Shown piece after piece: positions 1-5,048 of a DNA stretch of 8,450 nt. Below the pieces are notes generated by a model. That model saw only the letters and a list, made by a program, of their open reading frames with translations. It made no database searches and was not told the DNA's origin. The DNA lies in assembly GCA_013696265.1 (NCBI GenBank), contig JACCYX010000158.1, positions 1 through 8,450 on the forward strand, read 5' to 3'. How positions within the stretch are numbered: position 1 is the first letter of the stretch; each line of letters begins with the position of its first letter. The DNA comes from Chloroflexia bacterium (GTDB lineage: Bacteria > Chloroflexota > Chloroflexia > Thermomicrobiales > UBA6265). The translations under genes and the position numbers were made by a program.

Positions 1-783
1 GTCCCGCGTCGTGCCCGCGATCGGGGTGACGATCGCGCGGTCCGAGCGGAGCAGGGCGTTGAGGAGGCTGCTCTTGCCCACGTTCGGGCGGCCGACGAGC
101 GCGATCCGGGCCCCGTCACGCAGCAACATCCCCGCCTTCGAGCCGGCCACAACGTCGGCCAGCGCCTCTTCGGCGGCGGCCAGGCCGTGATCGATGTCCG
201 AGGTGTCGATTTCGTCGTCGGGAAAGTCCGCCGAGGCATCGAGGTAGGCGAGAAGGGAGACGAGGGCGGCGTTGGCCGGAGCCAGGCGGCGGGTGAGATC
301 GCCGGCGAGGTCCGAGACGGCCAGCCGCAGGCTCTCGGCGGTGCGGGCGCCGATCACGTTCAGCACCGCTTCGGCCTGGGTGAGGTCGAGCCGCCCGTGG
401 AGGAAGGCCCGCAGCGTGAACTCGCCCGGCTCGGCGTGGCGGGCGCCCGCCTCCAGCACTACCCGCAGGGTTTCCTGGAGCGGAACCGGCCCGCCGTGGC
501 AGGAGAGTTCGACCGTGTCTTCGCGGGTGTAGGTGTGCGGCCCGGCCATCCAGCCCAGCAGCACCTCGTCGATGAGATCGCCGGTGGCGGGATCGACGAT
601 CCGGCCGAAGTGCAGCCGGTGGCTCCCGGCGGCGGTCAGGTCGACGGTCGCGGAGGTGCGTCCCATCCGACGAAAGACGCGCCCGGCGATGGTGGCGGCA
701 TCACTGCCGCTGACCCGCACGATCCCGATCCCCCCTTCGCCGGCGGGGGTGGCGATGGCCGCTATGGTGGCGTTATCAAGCAT
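1..783 (-). CDS. mnmE: tRNA uridine-5-carboxymethylaminomethyl modification GTPase MnmE (TrmE), N-terminal part
   Basis: MnmE works with MnmG to install the carboxymethylaminomethyl group on the wobble uridine of certain tRNAs, using a tetrahydrofolate carbon and GTP hydrolysis, in the cytoplasm. The 261 codons present cover the folate-binding N-domain (about residues 1-120, opening LDNATIAAIATPAGEGGIGI), the start of the helical domain (AFLHGRLDLTQAEAVLNVIG about 126-145; SADFPDDEID) and the start of the embedded G domain. The G1 loop GRPNVGKS is at 231-238 and the switch-I element TPIAGTTRD at 253-261. The rest of the G domain and the C-terminal Cys motif lie beyond the left edge, so this is about 60% of a typical 450-aa MnmE. 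The start at 783 fits the family N-terminus. An in-frame ATG at 804 would add seven residues; neither has a clear Shine-Dalgarno. The gene lies 42 bp downstream of the low-GC cassette, in the same direction. Confidence 0.97.
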   Translation of the reverse strand, partial: MLDNATIAAIATPAGEGGIGIVRVSGSDAATIAGRVFRRMGRTSATVDLTAAGSHRLHFGRIVDPATGDLIDEVLLGWMAGPHTYTREDTVELSCHGGPVPLQETLRVVLEAGARHAEPGEFTLRAFLHGRLDLTQAEAVLNVIGARTAESLRLAVSDLAGDLTRRLAPANAALVSLLAYLDASADFPDDEIDTSDIDHGLAAAEEALADVVAGSKAGMLLRDGARIALVGRPNVGKSSLLNALLRSDRAIVTPIAGTTRD

Positions 784-825
784 GGCCCATAATGTTTGGC
801 ACATTGCAACGTGGATTCATCCGTC

Positions 826-1395
826 TCACTGGTTTTGCCTTGGTAAGTCGCCCACATCTTGGGGAAGTCCCACTCTCATTACGAATCGCGCAAATGCTTG
901 TGACAAATGTTCGCGATATGGCGGTAGGAGGCGAATTCTGCCTGAGCCCGAGGTAGCAACCCAATTGAGTTGGGCGAAGCTAGAAGTAAAGACTTGTCCA
1001 AAGTTAACCACCATGTGGCGACGGGCATGTCCCTCTAAGTCGCATGGCTTGAGGAGATGATAGGAGGGCATTCTTCCCTTCTTCATTTCCGAAAAGTGAT
1101 TCATCTTGATAGTGTTTGTTGGATCGTTAGCAGCATCAACAAAGTCAAAGACTCGGCAAAGGAGAACGCTTGGAATTCCATCCACTACCAGATCGCACGA
1201 TTGGGTAAGAATTATGACATCATTTCTTTCTATTCTTGATTGAGTATCGAACACAACGATATCCGACTCAACACGCAGAGTGCCAGGCACGAGGACTGGG
1301 AAGCGAAAGAAAATGTCACCCTGCTGTAGAGAATCATCCTCAGGAATCTCGTACCAATGGTAGACACTCATGGCTGGGCTATTGCTCCCTGGCAT
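826..1395 (-). CDS. Uncharacterised 189-aa QSCDL-motif protein, third gene of cassette
   Basis: I recall similar hypothetical proteins but no assigned function. Visible blocks are QQGDIFFRFPV (residues 24-34), a hydrophobic strand leading into LTQSCDL (63-69), the central stretch GRMPSYHLLKPCDL (107-120), VVNFGQVFT (129-137) and a C-terminal block PPYREHLSQAFARF (158-171) followed by VMRVGLP. Cys67-Asp68 with Tyr112-His113 are candidate functional residues; that is inference. There is no signal peptide or membrane segment, so it is probably a soluble cytoplasmic protein. Its ATG shares one base with the stop of the preceding gene (TGATG), implying translational coupling. A second in-frame ATG at 1371 (residue 9, MSVYHWYEIPEDD) could be the true start, since the first eight residues look unconserved. 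The stop is 42 bp from mnmE. Confidence 0.85.
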   Translation of the reverse strand: MPGSNSPAMSVYHWYEIPEDDSLQQGDIFFRFPVLVPGTLRVESDIVVFDTQSRIERNDVIILTQSCDLVVDGIPSVLLCRVFDFVDAANDPTNTIKMNHFSEMKKGRMPSYHLLKPCDLEGHARRHMVVNFGQVFTSSFAQLNWVATSGSGRIRLLPPYREHLSQAFARFVMRVGLPQDVGDLPRQNQ

Positions 1396-1757
1396 CAGTC
1401 CAGACTCGTGCCATCACCGCGATAGGTCTGCAACTTGCCCTCCCCAATCGACATGATCTCAATCTCTATCGGTTGGGAAGAGAGGGGCGACAGTCTCTCA
1501 ACTCGCTCGAAGTCCACCGAAAGTTCACGCTGATGGCGAAACCATTCGCCACTTGCTTCAAGGCCAAAGCCAGTAATTTGACTCGCCAAGTCCTCGATAG
1601 CTCGAAGGATCAATACCAATTGGGACTCATCCACGGTCATGGAAGCGCCCCAAGCGCCCCAGACATCTGAGTCAAGTACATGCAGATGATGTGGATTATG
1701 GGAGTCCATTGTCATAACAAATGGATTGGTCCGCAATCTCCGCGTGGTTGTCTCCAT
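1395..1757 (-). CDS. Uncharacterised 120-aa protein, second gene of cassette
   Basis: No family is recognised. The protein is small and soluble-looking, with no signal peptide or transmembrane segment. It has a polar, His-rich N-terminus (MDSHNPHHLHVLDSD from residue 17), a helix-like stretch from about 40 to 70 (VDESQLVLILRAIEDLASQI), then a mixed region ending IEIEIMSIGEGKLQTYRGDG. The start at 1757 is well supported: an AGGAG Shine-Dalgarno lies 8 nt upstream and overlaps the stop codon of the TIGR04255 gene. Its own TGA overlaps the next gene's ATG by one base. This placement between two larger partners makes co-expression likely. It could be a small adaptor or antitoxin-like partner, but nothing in the sequence shows this. 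Confidence 0.8.
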   Translation of the reverse strand: METTTRRLRTNPFVMTMDSHNPHHLHVLDSDVWGAWGASMTVDESQLVLILRAIEDLASQITGFGLEASGEWFRHQRELSVDFERVERLSPLSSQPIEIEIMSIGEGKLQTYRGDGTSLD

Positions 1758-1765
1758 GTCGAGTT

Positions 1766-1770
1766 CTCCT
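1766..1770 (-). promoter_or_regulatory. Shine-Dalgarno AGGAG for the 120-aa gene, overlapping upstream stop
   Basis: On the minus strand the sequence reads TAGGAGAACTCGACATG. The stop TAG of the TIGR04255 gene supplies the first A and G of AGGAG, and 8 nt separate it from the ATG. This fixes the start of the second gene and suggests that translation of the two genes is coupled. Confidence 0.8.
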
Positions 1771-2536
1771 ACTGCGCAGGTTCGAACACGTTAAGCCGAC
1801 CTTCACGAATGGACCACCGAAATGCAAGGTATATCCGCTGGTGAAATCCTTCCAAGAGTGGCACCAGGTTGGTATCCGAAGCAATCGCGGATTCGCGGAA
1901 ATAGTCCAGGTCTAGAAGTACGTTGGCACCGTCAGCATCTTCCTGGAAACCAAACCGGAAGGCCAACGTGTTTTCATCGTCGTCAATCACCAAGGCTGAT
2001 TGGTACGTGTTGAAATCACGCCACGGTGTTGTTCCTAAAGGGGTAAACAGTGAGGGGTTGACCAAGTCCAGCAGCTCCTGCCGCCCCGCAAGCCCCAACT
2101 TCACAGCACTCAGAACGTTCAGGTACCGGAGTCCAACTCGAACGATGGAGAGGGGACCATAAACGGTCTGCACCGCCTCAAGCATCAACTGCACATCATG
2201 AGCGAAGTCCTCCCAGACAGTGTACCCGCTCGTCGACAATGCAGCGAAGTTCGTCGCTAGCGAGATTGTTGAATCTCCGCTTGCGGTAGAGAACTTCGAT
2301 GTTCGTGGCGCAACTTGTACGCTTATTGACCCAGATTCGCTCTGAGGATCTGGGACCTGCATAGTGATAGGCTGTTCCCACTCAAACTTGGGGAATCGCC
2401 CTCGCACCTGATCTTGAAACCCTGCGGGAATTTCGGCAATGCTTAGAATTGGATCGAAACGGATCTGGCAAATTACCTCTGTTAAAGGAGATTTGCCTAA
2501 CCGCACGTCTTCACAAGGTGGAAATTCCAGTGACAT
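1769..2536 (-). CDS. TIGR04255 family protein, first gene of cassette
   Basis: The 255-aa length and pattern match the sporadically distributed, uncharacterised TIGR04255 family. Near the N-terminus is the signature-like SPLTEVICQIRFDPIL (residues 16-31), then IPAGFQDQVRGRFPKFEW. In the middle are paired strand-like segments (SISVQVAPRTSKFS, STISLATNFAALST), followed by IVRVGLRYLN and DFNTYQSALV. The C-terminus has HQRIYLAFRWSIREGRL, resembling the family's closing block. No enzyme motif, signal peptide or membrane segment is visible. The biochemical role of the family is not known to me. The start at 2536 is supported by GAGG 6 nt upstream. The gene opens a three-gene unit and its stop overlaps the next gene's ribosome binding site. 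GC content is well below that of the flanking genes. Confidence 0.85.
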   Translation of the reverse strand: MSLEFPPCEDVRLGKSPLTEVICQIRFDPILSIAEIPAGFQDQVRGRFPKFEWEQPITMQVPDPQSESGSISVQVAPRTSKFSTASGDSTISLATNFAALSTSGYTVWEDFAHDVQLMLEAVQTVYGPLSIVRVGLRYLNVLSAVKLGLAGRQELLDLVNPSLFTPLGTTPWRDFNTYQSALVIDDDENTLAFRFGFQEDADGANVLLDLDYFRESAIASDTNLVPLLEGFHQRIYLAFRWSIREGRLNVFEPAQ

Positions 2537-2603
2537 TCGTACCCTCGTGAGACCTAATCCTCGTTTGGTGAACAGAGCATTGCTGAGTGGCTCTTGCCGA
2601 ACG

Positions 2604-2619
2604 AGTCTTTTGACAGACT
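2604..2619. repeat. Small perfect inverted repeat upstream of the cassette
   Basis: AGTCT, a 6-nt spacer (TTTGAC) and AGACT form a perfect 5-bp dyad 68 bp upstream of the TIGR04255 start codon. It could be an operator or a leader hairpin, but a dyad this short arises often by chance. Confidence 0.3.
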
Positions 2620-2772
2620 ACTGGATAGGCGGCATGGACGCAACGAAATCTGTCGACTTTGCAACTAAATTGATCCAAGAATTCAGATGATATTCTACCC
2701 TGATACTGAAATCCACCACGAATTCGCTATCATGTGGCGCACTGGACACATCGTGGACCGTTCACTGGCCAG

Positions 2773-2788
2773 AAAAGGGCCGCGGCCC
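2773..2788 (-). terminator. Possible weak Rho-independent terminator of the SnoaL-like gene
   Basis: Reading the minus strand, the 12-bp palindrome GGGCCGCGGCCC is followed directly by TTTT, 53-68 nt after the stop of the SnoaL-like gene. Only about four G-C pairs can form around a four-base loop and the T run is short, so termination would be weak. Confidence 0.35.
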
Positions 2789-2840
2789 AGCAGCGTTGCC
2801 GGTCCGTCATTCGGTCTGTTGATTCGTGTCTTGGCAACCG

Positions 2841-3881
2841 TCAGGATGCCGGAGTTGCCGCTTCCTCCAGCACACCCAGCTCGCGCCGCAAGCCGAGACC
2901 GTCGGCCTCGCTCCAACTCTCGACGACCTTCCCGCAGGAGATCCGGTAGATGTTGATGCCGCCCCAAGTCGCCTCGGTGCCGGTCGGCTCGATCCCGAAG
3001 AACGGGCCGCTCTGGGTGCCGTTCAGGGTCCAGCGAATCACAACCAGATCATCCTCGGCGATCACCTGGTCGAAGGTCATGACCATGTCCGGGAACGCCG
3101 TGAAGAAGGCTTCCGTACTTGCCTTCAGCGCCGCCGTGCCGGTCGTGTCGGCGCCCTGTCCCCAGTGGTGGACGACGGCCGGATGCGCAAGCTCGTCGAA
3201 CAGGCTCACGTCCTTTGAGTTCCAGACGTCGAGATACTGTTCCGCCACGGCGATGTTTTCCTCCGCCGTTCCATTCTGGCATGCTCCGATCAGGTTGGCC
3301 GGTGTCGCCTGAGGCGAGGTGGAGGTGGTGCCCTCCGCGACAGGTGTTCCGCCAACTGGCTCCGGCAGCAGGCCGAGTTGCTGGTAAAGACCGAGGCCGT
3401 CGCCCTCGTTCCAGGTTTCGGCGATCACGCCGCACTCGATCCGGTGGATGTGGATTCCCGTTACCTCAACGGCGATGCCGGTGGGGCCCTGTCCGGCGTA
3501 CTCACCGTCATTGGTGCCGTTCATGGTGTGGCGGATCACCACCAGGTCGCCGTCGATGATGATCTCCTCGATCGTGTAGACCGCGTCCGGGAAACCGGCA
3601 CGGGTGATCTGGACCCGTTCCTTGTGGAGTTCGCGATCCTGGTCCGGCCCCAGCGCGCCAAAGTGGGTGTAGTCTGGCGCGAGCAGGGCGTCGAGCGCGT
3701 CGAGTTCGCCGGTGTTGAAGGCATCGAAGTATTGGTTGGCGATGCTTTCGGCTTCGGCCTCGGTGAGCGGCGCGCAGCTGGCGGTGGGAGTGGCAACCGG
3801 GGTGGCGTCCTGGGCGCCCGCCAGGGGCGCTATGAGGCTGAGCGCGAGCAAAAGCGCGGCAAGGGACAACAATCGACCCAT
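2841..3881 (-). CDS. Secreted protein with two tandem SnoaL-like (NTF2-fold) domains
   Basis: The 346-aa product has a signal peptide (MGRLLSLAALLLALSLIAPLAGA, likely cleaved before QDATP at residue 24), so it acts outside the cytoplasmic membrane. Two homologous SnoaL/polyketide-cyclase-like repeats follow, at about 36-172 and 201-338. Shared landmarks are FPD (97-99 and 264-266), DLVVIR (112-117 and 278-283), the NGT that follows, and a closing segment W-x-E-x-D-G-L-G-L. SnoaL-like domains are cone-shaped pockets used by cyclases, isomerases and non-catalytic binders; the substrate here cannot be read from sequence. A Thr/Pro/Ser-rich linker (about 174-196) joins the repeats. Each repeat has one Cys near its start and one near its end (36/150 and 201/316), a possible disulfide per domain. 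The frame stays open upstream to an ATG at 3965, but 3881 is chosen because AAAGGA lies 9 nt upstream and the signal peptide begins there. It is transcribed divergently from the NTPase gene. Confidence 0.87.
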   Translation of the reverse strand: MGRLLSLAALLLALSLIAPLAGAQDATPVATPTASCAPLTEAEAESIANQYFDAFNTGELDALDALLAPDYTHFGALGPDQDRELHKERVQITRAGFPDAVYTIEEIIIDGDLVVIRHTMNGTNDGEYAGQGPTGIAVEVTGIHIHRIECGVIAETWNEGDGLGLYQQLGLLPEPVGGTPVAEGTTSTSPQATPANLIGACQNGTAEENIAVAEQYLDVWNSKDVSLFDELAHPAVVHHWGQGADTTGTAALKASTEAFFTAFPDMVMTFDQVIAEDDLVVIRWTLNGTQSGPFFGIEPTGTEATWGGINIYRISCGKVVESWSEADGLGLRRELGVLEEAATPAS

Positions 3882-3890
3882 CGTGCCTGA

Positions 3891-3896
3891 TCCTTT
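3891..3896 (-). promoter_or_regulatory. Shine-Dalgarno AAAGGA deciding the SnoaL-like start
   Basis: AAAGGA on the minus strand lies 9 nt before the ATG at 3881. It supports this start over the in-frame upstream ATG at 3965, which would put 28 non-signal residues ahead of the signal peptide. Confidence 0.65.
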
Positions 3897-3998
3897 CGAA
3901 TTGTATTGTCCAACGACTCGCGGAAATCCTGTCCTGATCCCATCGTATGCGTTCCGCCCACACACGCAAGCCTCTGCACCGCCACTGGCCGAACATCA

Positions 3999-4027
3999 TT
4001 GCGGCCAGGGCGTGCGCCCCCTATCCT
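3999..4027 (+). promoter_or_regulatory. Candidate sigma-70-type promoter for the P-loop NTPase gene
   Basis: TTGCGG (3999-4004) and TATCCT (4022-4027) are separated by 17 bp and would place the transcript start about 33 nt before the ATG at 4067. The -35 box matches consensus at three of six positions and the -10 at four, so this is only a candidate. It lies in the 185-bp divergent gap, which must also hold the promoter of the leftward SnoaL-like gene; no convincing box was found for that one. Confidence 0.35.
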
Positions 4028-4057
4028 TCGCCCAAACGATGGACCGACAGGAAGGTT

Positions 4058-4061
4058 GAGG
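4058..4061 (+). promoter_or_regulatory. Shine-Dalgarno GAGG deciding the NTPase start
   Basis: GAGG lies 5 nt before the ATG at 4067, and a second purine-rich AGGAAGG is at 4049-4055. Both favour this start over the in-frame ATG at 3947, whose extra 40 residues do not resemble the family. Confidence 0.6.
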
Positions 4062-4066
4062 CAACC

Positions 4067-4591
4067 ATGCCGCGAAAGATTTGCGTCAAGGGCATATCCG
4101 GCGCCGGCAAATCGACGTTTGGCGTGGAGTTGGCCGGCAGGCTCAACGTGCCCTGCATCGAGCTTGACGCGCTCCACCACGGCCCGAACTGGAGCGCACC
4201 CACGCCCGAGGCATTCCGCGCCCGCGTGCGCGAGGCGATGGACGCCTCTCCCGAAGGGTGGGTGATCGATGGCAATTACGACAGCAAGCTCGGGGACATG
4301 GTCGTTGACGCGGCGGACACGATCGTCTGGCTCGATCTGCCGCCGCGGACCACGTTTCCCCGGCTCTGGCGGCGCACGATCCACCGCATCCGGAACCGCA
4401 CCGAACTCTGGAGCGGCAACCGCGAGACCTGGCGCGACCAGTTTGCCAGCCGCGAAACGATCTTCTACTGGACAATCCGGGCCCACATCAGGCACCAGCG
4501 TCAGTGGCCGTCGCGATTCGGCGCCGACCCGCGGCTCGTCCGGCTCCGCTCCGACGCCGAGGTGCGCCGCTGGCTGGACGAACAGGGCTGA
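4067..4591 (+). CDS. P-loop NTPase, adenylate-kinase-like / FlaR-like (DNA topology modulation protein type)
   Basis: The 174-aa protein begins with a strand and a Walker A motif, ICVKGISGAGKST (Gly9 to Thr17). It continues with the nucleotide-kinase pattern: LDALHHGPNW (33-42), GWVIDGNYDS (64-73) and the Walker-B-like strand TIVWLDLPPR (85-94). An Arg-rich lid-like segment follows (RLWRRTIHRIRNR, 99-111), then ELWSGNRETWR (113-123). This is the layout of small P-loop kinases often annotated as adenylate kinase or topology modulation protein FlaR. The ATP-binding fold is clear, but the phosphate acceptor is not, and true adenylate kinase activity is doubtful given the short length and atypical lid. 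It is cytoplasmic, with no signal peptide. It stands alone between a divergent gene and a long leader, so context does not indicate its pathway. Confidence 0.87.
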   Translation: MPRKICVKGISGAGKSTFGVELAGRLNVPCIELDALHHGPNWSAPTPEAFRARVREAMDASPEGWVIDGNYDSKLGDMVVDAADTIVWLDLPPRTTFPRLWRRTIHRIRNRTELWSGNRETWRDQFASRETIFYWTIRAHIRHQRQWPSRFGADPRLVRLRSDAEVRRWLDEQG

Positions 4592-4612
4592 CCCACAGCA
4601 GGCTCGGGGCGA

Positions 4613-4660
4613 CCGATATCAGGGATGTTCCATCGTCCGTATCGGGGTATTCGCTTTTTT
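4613..4660 (+). terminator. Possible terminator after the NTPase gene
   Basis: CCGATA (4613-4618) can pair with TATCGG (4640-4645) around a 21-nt loop, and a run of six T lies at 4655-4660. The 9-nt gap between stem and T run and the six-pair stem make it a poor match to a classic Rho-independent terminator. Confidence 0.3.
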
Positions 4661-4701
4661 GATCGTTACACCGGCGGCGGATTGAAACGGTTGTAACGGT
4701 C
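4661..4701. repeat. 41-bp imperfect inverted repeat upstream of the LodA-like gene
   Basis: GATCGTTACACCG (4661-4673) is complementary to CGGTTGTAACGGTC (4688-4701) over 13 pairs, one of them G-T, with a single bulged T and a 14-nt centre. No T run follows on either strand, so it is not an obvious terminator. Its position over the candidate promoter suggests an operator or a 5' RNA hairpin. Confidence 0.5.
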
Positions 4702-4712
4702 TATCGGATAAT
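4682..4712 (+). promoter_or_regulatory. Candidate promoter for the LodA-like operon
   Basis: TTGAAA (4682-4687, five of six to consensus) and GATAAT (4707-4712, five of six) are separated by 19 bp, slightly wide. If used, the transcript starts near 4719 and carries a leader of about 330 nt. The -35 box lies in the centre of the inverted repeat at 4661-4701. Confidence 0.35.
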
Positions 4713-4866
4713 GACGACCACCTTTGTCCTCGAACATGCCCTTCCCCAGGCGTGGATCACGGTTGGATACCCTGGCGCACCGGCGCGGGCGAGTGCGATC
4801 CTGGCCAGATTTCCCATGACGTGTTGACCGCCGCGCGGCGATTGTGGATCGTGGCGCCGGGATGTA

Positions 4867-4910
4867 TGCTCCCTCGTGTTACCACCCACCGGCTGGAGCA
4901 AGGGTGCTCC
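4867..4910 (+). promoter_or_regulatory. Alternative hairpins in the LodA-like leader
   Basis: GGAGCA (4895-4900) pairs perfectly with TGCTCC just downstream (4905-4910, AGGG loop) or with an identical TGCTCC upstream (4867-4872, 22-nt loop). The two pairings exclude each other. Such an arrangement can act as an RNA switch, but six-base complementarity in GC-rich DNA may be coincidental. Confidence 0.3.
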
Positions 4911-5035
4911 CGAACGACGGTCCTGGCCGTTCAACGCCTGTCGCCAGGCAAGGCCCGCCGTTCATGGAATCGCCTTGGCTGGTGTCGCGCACCGGGCCTC
5001 GATAGTTTGCGGCTCCACGATCGCTTGACCATCGA

Positions 5036-5040
5036 AAGGG
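5036..5040 (+). promoter_or_regulatory. Shine-Dalgarno AAGGG deciding the LodA-like start
   Basis: The purine run AAAGGG ends 8 nt before the ATG at 5049. It fixes the start directly ahead of a twin-arginine signal and argues against the open-frame ATG at 4752. Confidence 0.65.
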
Positions 5041-5048
5041 ACGACACG

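Larger units (their letters stand above)
784..2770. other. Low-GC island abutting the 5' end of mnmE
   Basis: Base composition changes sharply here. Hand counts over 60-base blocks give 38% GC at 1081-1140, 53% at 1501-1560, 50% at 2281-2340 and 37% at 2641-2700, against 77% at 301-360 and 70% at 2881-2940. The left border falls almost at the mnmE start codon; the right border lies between about 2700 and 2780. The block carries the three-gene cassette and part of the junction. No integrase, transposase, tRNA gene or convincing flanking direct repeat is visible. Horizontal acquisition is inferred from composition and from the sporadic distribution of the TIGR04255 family. Borders are approximate. 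Confidence 0.7.
2537..2840. other. Gene-free junction between the cassette and the SnoaL-like gene
   Basis: This 304-bp stretch contains no supportable gene. The part next to the cassette is AT-rich (37% GC at 2641-2700) and passes to high GC at about 2770. It should hold the cassette promoter, reading leftward, but I see no good pair of boxes: TAGAAT on the minus strand at 2692-2697 is a fair -10 without a matching -35. GAGG at 2543-2546 is the Shine-Dalgarno of the TIGR04255 gene. Short open frames on the plus strand (for example 18 codons at 2634-2690) have no ribosome binding site and are not called. Confidence 0.6.
4592..5048 (+). other. Long gene-free leader before the LodA-like operon
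   Basis: These 457 bp contain no supportable gene. The LodA-like frame stays open back to an ATG at 4752, but the resulting 99 residues would precede the Tat signal and have no family resemblance. The left part (4600-4715) holds a possible terminator for the NTPase gene, an imperfect 41-bp inverted repeat and a candidate promoter. The right part (4716-5048) would be a transcribed leader of about 330 nt if that promoter is used, and includes two mutually exclusive hairpins at 4867-4910. No known riboswitch class is recognised. Confidence 0.55.

Noticed and set aside
187..792. 201-codon open frame on the plus strand over mnmE
   Set aside because: It is the antisense of a clearly recognised MnmE sequence; its Gly/Arg/Val-rich translation is typical of shadow frames in high-GC DNA.
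2610..2615. Perfect TTGACA on the plus strand as a promoter
   Set aside because: No acceptable -10 at 16-19 bp and no plus-strand gene downstream.
795..2769. Possible imperfect direct repeats flanking the island (GG-CACAT...CGTGGA...TCACTGG near 797-832 and 2742-2769)
   Set aside because: Matching blocks are short and need several gaps of different size; not acceptable as attachment sites.
2634..2956. Two plus-strand frames with an ATGA overlap (18 codons, then 89)
   Set aside because: No ribosome binding site, no family resemblance, and the second frame runs into the antisense of the SnoaL-like gene; the overlap looks accidental.
3900..3905. TACAAT on the minus strand as -10 box for the SnoaL-like gene
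   Set aside because: Transcription would begin inside the Shine-Dalgarno, and no -35 box is correctly spaced.
3947..4066. 40-residue N-terminal extension of the P-loop NTPase
   Set aside because: The extension has no family resemblance, overlaps the candidate promoter, and the ATG at 4067 has good ribosome binding sites.
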